This document shows positions 56,877 through 64,000 of a stretch of DNA of 64,000 nucleotides, one piece after another. Positions within the stretch are counted from its first letter, which is position 1; each line of letters opens with the position of its first letter. This stretch comes from Ambrosia x helenae (taxonomy: Eukaryota > Streptophyta > Magnoliopsida > Asterales > Asteraceae): positions 1-64,000 of the forward strand of contig JAUTDX010000017.1 in the NCBI GenBank assembly GCA_030844895.1. The letters are read 5' to 3'. Position numbers and translations under genes: made by a program. The notes beneath the pieces are model-generated. The model worked only from the letters and a program-made list of their open reading frames with translations. It had not been told where the DNA came from and ran no database searches.

Positions 56877-57790
56877 ATGACAACGAAGGAGACGATCACG
56901 AAGGAGACTCTCACTTTTAGCCTCCAAACACCGATGTTGACATCTACAAATTACACGATTTGGGCTGTTCGTGTTAAAGCAATATTGAGTGCAAATGGTC
57001 TTTGGAAAGTAGTGGAACCCACAGAAGGCACGTCAACGGTAGATGCAAAGAAGGATAGGACAACGATTGCCTATCTATTTCAGGCAATTCCAGAAGATAT
57101 GGTGATGCAGGTGGCGTCACACAATACAGCAAGAGAAATTTGGGAAGCATTAAAGACAAGATTTATTGGAATTGACCGAGTCCAGAAAGCAAGACTTCAA
57201 TCATTACGCACAGAATTTGAGATGATTACGATGAGAGAGACAGAGACCATAGACCAGTTTGCTGGTAGGTAAGTGCGATTAGTACAAAGTCAAAAACCCT
57301 AGGAACAAAAATTGAAGAGTCAGTCTTGGTACAAAAATTGCTGGACTCCGTACCAGAAAGGTTCTTACAGATTATTGCATCCATAGAGCAATATTCAGAT
57401 ATAGATTCCATGACGTTAGATGAAACGCTTGGAAGACTTAAAGCTTATGAGGAACGCCTTAAGTCAAGAGATGAGAAGAAATATGGACCAGCTGGTCAAG
57501 AGAAGCTGTTATTTACAAGGCAAGAAAGAAGACCTTACAGCAATTACAAGAACTAGAATCAGAATCGAGGTAGACAGAACTTTAGGAAGTTCAATAAGAG
57601 TCAAAGATATGAGAAGAAGAACTTTGACAGATATGGCCATCAAGATCAGAGAAGTGATCGAAATCCCACTAAGAATCGTCATGACAACAGTAATTACAAG
57701 CCCAGAAGAGATGGCAGCAATGTAAGATGTTACAATTGCAATGAATTAGAACATATAGCTCCCAGATGTCCTAAACCTCGAAATAAGCAA
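56877..57790 (+). pseudogene. gag: Copia-3 gag, broken
   Basis: ATG at 56877. The UBN2-type Gag domain is readable (SANGLWKVVEP, AREIWEALKTRFIG, ETIDQFAG), then a frame break near 57273 (one base missing in ggtaggta). It resumes as KLLDSVPERFLQIIASIEQY. A TAG at 57554 stands where Gln is expected in an Asn/Gln-rich tract. The zinc knuckle CYNCNELEHIAPRC (57733) has Glu in place of the usual Gly. Confidence 0.8.
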
Positions 57791-60700
57791 GAAGAATCTC
57801 ACCTAGTAATGGAAGAAGAGGATCCCACATTACTTATGGCAGTTGGTGAAGAAAGAAGTGTAGTTCTCGAAGAAAAGAAGATAATACCAGAACGCTATCA
57901 CAATGAAGAAAATGGAAATGAAGTATGGTATTTAGACAATGGCGCAAGCAATCATATGACAGGAAGACGCTCCTATTTCACAGAGTTAGACGAAAAGATA
58001 GCAGGCAGCGTAAAATTTGGAGATGGATCGTGTGTTAACATCAAAGGTAAAGGCTTAATAGTATTGGAATGTAACAAGGGAGAACAAAGACTAGTCACAG
58101 AAGTATACTACATTCCAACACTCCAAAGCAACATCTTAAGCCTCGGGCAAGTTACAGAATCAGGATGTAAAGTAATTATGGAGAATGAACATCTATGGAT
58201 CTATGACGCCTACAACAACCTATTGATGAAAGTCCCAAGAGCTAAAAACAGACTCTACAAAGTAAAGCTCCGAATAACAAATCCAATTTGTTTACAAGCT
58301 ACAATAGATACACCTGCATGGCTATGGCATGCACGTATGGGACATGTGAATTTTGATTCACTAAGACAATTGAGCACAAGAGGAATGGCACGTGGATTGC
58401 CAAAAATTCAGCACCCATCTCAAGTATATGATGCATGTATTACGGGAAAGCAAAGCAGACTTTCGTTTCCCTCTCAAGCAAATTTTAGAGCTACGAGACC
58501 TCTAGAATTAGTACATGCAGACTTATGTGGACCGATTTCACCCACATCATTAGCAGGCAACAACTATTTCTTCTTGATAGTTGACGATTATTCAAGATAT
58601 ATGTGGATCTACATGCTTAAGTCAAAAGATCAAGTTTATGAAAATTTCAAAAAGTTTCTAAGCGAAGCTCAGACAAAGACAAGTCACAAGCTCAAAAGAT
58701 TAAGAACGGATCGTGGAGGAGAGTTTACTTCTAAAGCTCTTACCGCATATTGTGAGGATAAAGGAATCCTTAGATAGCTTATAGCACCTTACACGCCACA
58801 GCAAAATGGTGTAGTAGAAAGAAAGAACCGTTCAGTAATGAGTATGACCAGAAGCATGTTAAAGGCCATGAACGTACCACAGAACTTATGGGCAGAAGCA
58901 ACAAGACAAGCAATTTACATCCAGAATAGGTTACCTACCAAAGCATTAAAGGGAATGACGCCCTACGAAGCAGTAAATGGCAAAGCACCCAATATCAAGC
59001 ACATTAGAGTATTTGGATGCACAGCATATGCAAAGGTAACAATGCCCTATTTAAAGAAGTTAGAAGATAGAAGCAAGAAAATGGTACATCTAGGAAATGA
59101 AAATGGTTCAAAAGCCTATAGATTATATGACCCCGTAGAAGAAAAGATACACATTAGCAGAGATGTCCAATTCATAGAAAACGAACCATGGGATTGGAAC
59201 AACTACTTAAAAGAAGGAAGTAATGACGAACCATCTTGGACAAGATTCGAAGTTTATGGAGATCACGAAAGTGAAGCTGTACAAGAGCAAAGTAATGAGG
59301 ACAATGAAGATCAACAGAATGAAAGTGATAATGAATTTTTTAGCAGTCCAATCACAGCTACACGAACTCCAATAACAGTTCAAGAAACGCCGACAAGTGA
59401 TCCAGCAGTTGAGTCAAGCACTCAAGAGTTAGAAGACTCACCAGGCTCCCAACATAGACCAGTACGAGCCCTTAGATCACTTAATGACATCTACGCAGCC
59501 ACACAACCTCTTAGACCAGAAGAATATGAACATCTATATTTAGCATATGATGAAGAACCTGCAAATTACAAAGAAGCAGCAGAATACCCACAATGGATAG
59601 AAGCAATGGAAAGCGAAATAGACTCAATAGAGAAGAACAATACTTGGACACTGACTACACTCCCCTCAAGTCAGAAACCAATAGGTCTAAAATGGGTATT
59701 CAAGGTCAAGAGAGACGCAAGTGGACAGATCACCAAATATAAGGCCAGATTAGTAGCAAAAGGATACGTACAACAAGAAGGAATAGAGTACAATGAAGTA
59801 TTTGCACCAGTTGCAAGAATAGAAACAATCAGGCTACTATTAGCATTGGCAGCACAGAAAGGATGGCAAGTACATCACTTAGATGTAAAATCAGCATTCG
59901 TACACGGTGAATTAAAAGAAGATGTCTATGTTTCACAACCAGATGGATTCATAAAGAAAGGAAAAGAAAATCTAGTCTACAAGCTAAAGAAAGCTCTATA
60001 TGGTTTGAAGCAAGCACGAAAAGCATGGAACATAAGGCTGAATAACATCCTAGAGGAAATTGGATTCATAAGATGTCCACAAGAGCAAGCAGTATACAAG
60101 AGAACTTCAAAGCAGTCAACAATAATTATAGGAGTTTATGTCGATGACATAATAGTGACAGGAAGTTCAATCAAGGACATATCAAGCTTCAAGAAAGAAA
60201 TGCAAGGCAAGTTTGAAATGAGTGACTTAGGACCACTCACTTACTATCTAGGGATAGAAGTACGTCAAACACAAGGAAAGATACAATTGAAGCAATCAGC
60301 CTACGCGAAGAAAGTCATTAAAGAAGCCAGACTAGAAGACTGCAATCCAACAAAATATGCAATGGAATCAGGTCTAAAGCTCACTAAAGAAGATGAAAGT
60401 GAACCAGTCAATGAAACAAAATACAGAAAGCTAATTGGAAGCTTAAGGTATCTTACACATACCTGACCAGATATCACCTACGCAGTTGGATACGTCAGCA
60501 GATTTATGGAAAAGCCAAAAACAGCGCACATGAAGGCAGTTAAGCACTTAATAAGATATATCAAAGGCACATTGAATTATGGAATTCAATACAGCAAAAG
60601 TAAAGAAGCAGAAATCACTGGATACAACGACTGCAGTTATGGAGACCAAGATGATGGAAAATGAACAACAGGAACAATATTCTACTACAGAGATTCATCT

Positions 60701-61027
60701 ATCACATGGACAAGTCAGAAACAAAGTACAGTAGCACTATCGTCATGCGAATCAGAATTTATGGCAGCTACATCAGCAGCATGTCAAGCAATATGGCTAC
60801 AAGGAGTACTCAGCGAACTCACAGGTGAACAACCAAAGAAGATAACACTACTAGTAGACTACAAATCAGCAATACAACTTATGAAGAACCCAGTGTTTCA
60901 TGGAAGATCAAAGTATATCAACATAAGGTATCACTTTATCAGAGAATGCATAGAGAACGAGCAGATACAAGTTGATCACATCAGTGAAGAGATGCAGAAA
61001 GCAGATATACTCACCAAGGTCTCATAG
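57791..61027 (+). pseudogene. Copia-3 pol (protease, integrase, reverse transcriptase, RNase H), with stops
   Basis: Protease YLDNGASNHMTG has Asn where most have Ser (DSGAS). Integrase: WHARMGHVNFDSL, VDDYSRYMWIY, RTDRGGEFTS (a second Asp to Asn/Gly region change) and TPQQNGVVERKNR. RT: KPIGLKWVFKVKRDASGQ, HLDVKSAFVHGE, YGLKQARKAWN, YVDDIIVTG. RNase H: SSCESEFMAATSAA. Stops: TAG at 58775, TGA at 60464 and TGA at 60662, in places where the family has Gln or Arg. All three fit C-to-T changes. Otherwise the frame is one, so decay was by substitution rather than indel. Confidence 0.88.
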
Positions 61028-61068
61028 GAGTTGAAGACCTTGGGGAAATCAAGAATTAAGGGGGAGAA

Positions 61069-61316
61069 TGTTAGACATATAATTCTTATTTCCCAAATTA
61101 TATCATAGTATATCCAAAGTATATATTTATATCCTAAGTTTAGTCAAGGGTCATGTTAGTTAAATGAACCATCATGTCGGTTATAGTCTAAGGGGACACA
61201 CCCTTCATCATGTATAAATACCCAAACACATTGTGTCATTTAGTGTATGTATTGATTTCTTAATTTCACATATTCTCTCTCAAATACAATCCCTCATCGA
61301 TCCTGCGAACCTTTCA
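61069..61316 (+). repeat. Copia-3 3' LTR (248 bp)
   Basis: Starts TGTTAGACATAT after the polypurine tract and ends cctttca. Followed by the aatta duplication. Confidence 0.9.
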
Positions 61317-61321
61317 AATTA

Positions 61322-61550
61322 ACTAGAAAATGTACAAAATTAAAGTTGTAGCAAAAAAAAAAAAAAAAAAAAAAACTGAAAAGATATACATGGGGGTTAT
61401 TGAAAGCAATTATTTAGGTTAGGATTCGGTTGTAATGAAAGCCGATATTGAATTTTTCTTTTATTTTATTTCCAGCTGAATATTTTGAAGAGCAAGGATG
61501 AGTTTATGCAAGAAGACAGTATCTGCTCTACCACAAGGCAGGCGATTAAA
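61322..61550 (+). pseudogene. Second CNL relic, 3' flank or UTR, displaced by Copia-3
   Basis: gcaattatttagg, tgtaatgaaagccgatattgaattt and tatttccagctgaat parallel gcaattattgaaa, tgtaatgaaaacaaatattgaattg and atttccaggtgaaat in the 3' flank of the first relic (16105-16230). Order and spacing agree. No coding frame can be read. A poly-A run lies at 61353. Confidence 0.5.
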
Positions 61551-61689
61551 CTCCCTTTAGTTTAGACATTTAACGAAACTACAAACAAGTATGTATGCAT
61601 ATTATATAAATACGTACTTATCTTAATGAAGCTTCATGAAATTTTCATGTGTGACGCATTCTATCTTAATTAAAGGTAAGATGAAACTG

Positions 61690-61880
61690 GATCGCAACAA
61701 GATGTGGGAGGGTTTACTTCTTAGGGAGGTTCCCGTCCGGGGGAGATGCACGGTTCGAATCCCATGGCCAGCAAAAATACACCCCTTGGCGTTGAAATGG
61801 CTTATGCCCTCAGGGACGATGCAGAGGGGATTCGAAACGTGTTTACCAAGGTGATGTCCTTTGCCGATCCAAAAAAAAAG
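61690..61880 (+). mobile_element. SINE-like element
   Basis: A tRNA-like head contains a perfect B-box within cacggttcgaatcccatgg. A unique body follows, then a short A-run at 61870-61879. gtaagatgaaa before and gtagaatgatg after might be a target duplication but match poorly. The overlapping frames at 61623-61910 are not genes. Confidence 0.45.
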
Positions 61881-62428
61881 TAGAATGATGTGAGAAGATG
61901 ACAAATTCATACTTTGAGCAATTGGACATGAGTAAATTACGTTACCCGGTCCATGTTAAGACTATATGGTGTGGAGACCAACTCTTTCAAATGCCACATC
62001 AGCGCCACCTCATTTTAGAAATTTAAGATTCCTTTGGTTTGTAGCAAGTAATTTCATGTCTCTAACTATGGTAATGGTAGTACTAGTGCAAGTATTGGTG
62101 TTCGTGTCCCATACCAAAATGAAATACGTTCCATGAGATGGGTCACCTGCCATATATGGCCCAATATAGAAAGCCCAACATTTCTTGTTACCCAAAAGGA
62201 AAACAAACTTTTTTCCCAGATATTCAAGCCTTTAGGGCCATGAAATGAAAGTACATTTTAGATTTTTAATACATGTTAGGAGATCTTATTTAGGCAGTGC
62301 TCGGCTTGTATAAGAAGAGAGTAACCACGCGAAACATGAAATAAATATCATACAAAATTAATCAGGTTTTGTGTCAGCTAATATAATATGTTTTTATTAA
62401 GTAGATCGATTAGCGCATGACATATTAA
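61881..62428. other. Intergenic DNA
   Basis: No gene, RNA or clear element recognised. The 61-residue frame at 62010-62195 has no family resemblance. Confidence 0.4.
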
Positions 62429-62631
62429 GGGGGTGTTTGGGATTGATTATTCAAAACGGATTATACGTTTTGAAAAAACAGGGGTGGAGCTGCTTATAGA
62501 TTATTGCGTTTTGGTAGCCTAAAAAACTGATTATCTGCGTTTTCAAAATGCAATCCAAACACCAAAAACTGATTATCTGCGTTTTCAAAACGCAATAATC
62601 TAAAAATCAGATTCAAAACGTAATCCCAAAC
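62429..62631. mobile_element. Probable hAT-type MITE with cgttttcaaaacg motifs
   Basis: The start GGGGGTGTTTGGGATTG and the reversed end GCGTTTGGGATTACG resemble each other. A second reversed end (CAATCCAAACACC) lies inside at about 62551. The motif gattatctgcgttttcaaaa is repeated. The edges are uncertain and no target duplication was seen. Confidence 0.4.
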
Positions 62632-62639
62632 GCAATAAA

Positions 62640-62856
62640 TAAATGTGTTAACATGTCATGTGGTGGTGGGATGGGGAAACAAAGGGGTTGGGGGGGTGGG
62701 GTATCGAGTGTGGTTGTTCACGGTTGAGGTTTGTGGTGTTTGGCGGTTGTAGGTTGGGGGACGATGGTGGTGGACGTGTTGGCGATGGATATGGAGATGG
62801 TTTGTGGTGGTGGTGTGATAGTGGAGGTGTAGTAGTGGTGCGGTGGGGGAAGTGTA
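62640..62856. repeat. G/T-rich low-complexity tract
   Basis: Strongly strand-biased run of ggtggtgg and gggg on the plus strand. The frames on both strands here (62656-62891) are low-complexity artefacts. The same ggtggtggtgg text resumes at 63227 beyond the next MITE, so that MITE may have inserted into this tract. Confidence 0.5.
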
Positions 62857-63219
62857 GGGTATATTTGGCAAAACTAGCTGGTGGCTGGTGACTGCAAGCT
62901 GATAGGTGGTAGCTATAGCTTTTTAAATATATTTAGGTGTTTGACAGAATAGCTGAAACTTTTAATAAAATGTATAAAATAACCAAAATAGGTATAACTA
63001 AAATAAAATCCATAAATAAAATATTATCTTGGAAGGTTATTTAAGTAATTTTAAATACTAAAAGTTTGTAGCTTTTTTTAAACGCTAAAAATAGAAGCGT
63101 TCCAATATGAAACTTTTTCTCCTAACCTAAAAGCTTCAAGCTTGTTCAACCGAACAACGCTTTTTATTGAGTCGAGTTTTTTCTTAAAAGATTATAAAAA
63201 GTCCCTACCAAACATACCC
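62857..63219. mobile_element. Probable MITE (363 bp)
   Basis: The left end GGGTATATTTGGCA and the reversed right end GGGTATGTTTGGTA are near-matching inverted termini. The flanks (gaagtgta, gtagtgtg) do not match cleanly. The body holds agct-rich text (ctagctggtggctggtgac). Confidence 0.55.
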
Positions 63220-63351
63220 GTAGTGTGGATGGTGGTGGTGGTGGTGAGTTGAGAGAGAGACAAGCTTTTTATATTTGTGTGTGAATAATAATAATTATAT
63301 AATATCCGTTTTTTTATATTTTGTAAATAACCAAAATACCCTTATAAATTA

Positions 63352-63555
63352 CTCCCTCCGTCCCATTTTAAATGTCTATTTTTTCTACTTTTTGTTGTCC
63401 CAAATTAGATGTCAATTTTTAAGCAATTTTCAGTTTTGCCCATAAACGACAAAATAATAATTTGAAGATATTATTGTCATTTTACAACATACAAACAAAG
63501 ATTCCTTAATCTGTGTGTTTGTGTGGCTAATAACATCTAAAATGGGACGAGGGAG
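63352..63555. mobile_element. Stowaway MITE (Tc1/mariner-type), 204 bp
   Basis: The left terminus CTCCCTCCGTCCCATTTTA and the reversed right terminus CTCCCTCGTCCCATTTTA are inverted repeats; the right one lacks a G. A TA lies on each side (63350-63351, 63556-63557). These are the classic Stowaway hallmarks. No coding capacity. Confidence 0.9.
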
Positions 63556-63557
63556 TA

Positions 63558-64000
63558 ATTGAATAGTCTAATGGTGTCCCACTGTCCCTTGTCAGTAATT
63601 TGGACAGAAGTTTATAAATTTTAGTTTTAGAGTCGAGCAATTAAAACCATGAAAACTTGTAAACACAATAATTTTGTCGTTTTTTATTATATCAGCTATA
63701 ATATTTTCTACCTTTAAGTCCTTGAATTATTTCCATTCATTACTTTTGTAATTGGAAATAACCAAGTTAATAAAAACAATTAAAACGATATTAATTACAA
63801 AAATGTTCATTTGAGAACTGAGACCATATAATTGATCATAAAAATTATTATCAAGTCGATATGTATCACTTTTAAACAATAGATTTGGAAGAAACAACGA
63901 GTATAATTCGAGGTATAGTCAGGGGTCGCTATTCGTATTCACTACAGGATATAATCATTTGCTCACACCGAGGTTAGATCCGTGGCCCGTAAGATGAACA
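63558..64000. other. AT-rich intergenic end of window
   Basis: No gene, repeat end or RNA recognised. Confidence 0.4.

Larger units (their letters stand above)
55396..61316 (+). mobile_element. Copia-3 (Ty1-copia), older and stop-ridden
   Basis: LTRs at 55396-55653 and 61069-61316, with an exact 5-base target duplication aatta (55391-55395 and 61317-61321). A tRNA-Met-like primer site TGGCATCAGAGC follows the 5' LTR and a polypurine tract aagggggagaa precedes the 3' LTR. The LTRs differ at about four bases plus small indels, so the insertion is older than the Gypsy one. Gag and pol are readable but stopped many times. Confidence 0.92.

Noticed and set aside
62656..62891. His/Thr-rich and Gly/Trp-rich frames on both strands
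   Set aside because: Low-complexity ggtggt tract; no start context or family.

Overview
The window is plant nuclear DNA, almost certainly from a eudicot. It holds intron-bearing genes, a CC-NBS-LRR (CNL) resistance-gene relic, Ty1-copia and Ty3-gypsy LTR retrotransposons, a Helitron, CACTA and hAT elements and a Stowaway MITE. An Asteraceae host is my best guess from the look of the element families, but nothing here proves it. I see no intact ordinary host gene. The window reads as a decayed CNL locus that has been repeatedly invaded by transposons. All comparisons were made by eye.

Layout. (1) 1-10178: a large minus-strand Sirevirus-like Copia element (Copia-1) with a 1311-residue Gag. Its 5' LTR is at 9661-10178 and its 3' LTR lies beyond the left edge. 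(2) 10179-12706: the 3' part of a CACTA transposon, with a Ulp1-type protease end, a captured glucose-6-phosphate dehydrogenase fragment, and a terminus at 12706. (3) 12796-19128: a CNL relic whose LRR end and 3' flank form three tandem 1.36-kb units, with one breakpoint inside a hAT MITE. (4) 19452-31129: a structurally complete minus-strand Helitron with a 5' TC end, a 3' hairpin plus CTAG, an A/T insertion site, a multi-exon RepHel frame that can be read open throughout, an RPA-like fragment and a B3-domain gene. (5) 31586-32289, 55069-55395 and 61322-61550: pieces of a second CNL relic, split by insertions. (6) 32590-55068: Copia-2, containing a very young Gypsy element (33815-51697), which itself contains a gag-only LTR element (37601-44834). 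Target-site duplications support this three-deep nest. (7) 55396-61316: Copia-3, older and carrying several stops consistent with C-to-T change. (8) 61690-63555: a SINE-like element and MITEs. The last 445 bases show nothing I can name.

How the parts relate. The two CNL relics share intron/exon texture and 3' flank, so they are probably ancient tandem paralogues. The gag-only element and its Gypsy host have near-identical primer-binding-site surroundings and related 3' junctions, which suggests the small element borrows enzymes from that Gypsy family. The Gypsy LTR pair (2641 and 2639 bp) shows only about four differences by eye, so that insertion is very recent. Many frameshifts in the CNL, Gypsy and Copia-2 genes look like one missing base in a homopolymer run. 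Base-calling error should therefore be excluded before all of these genes are called dead.
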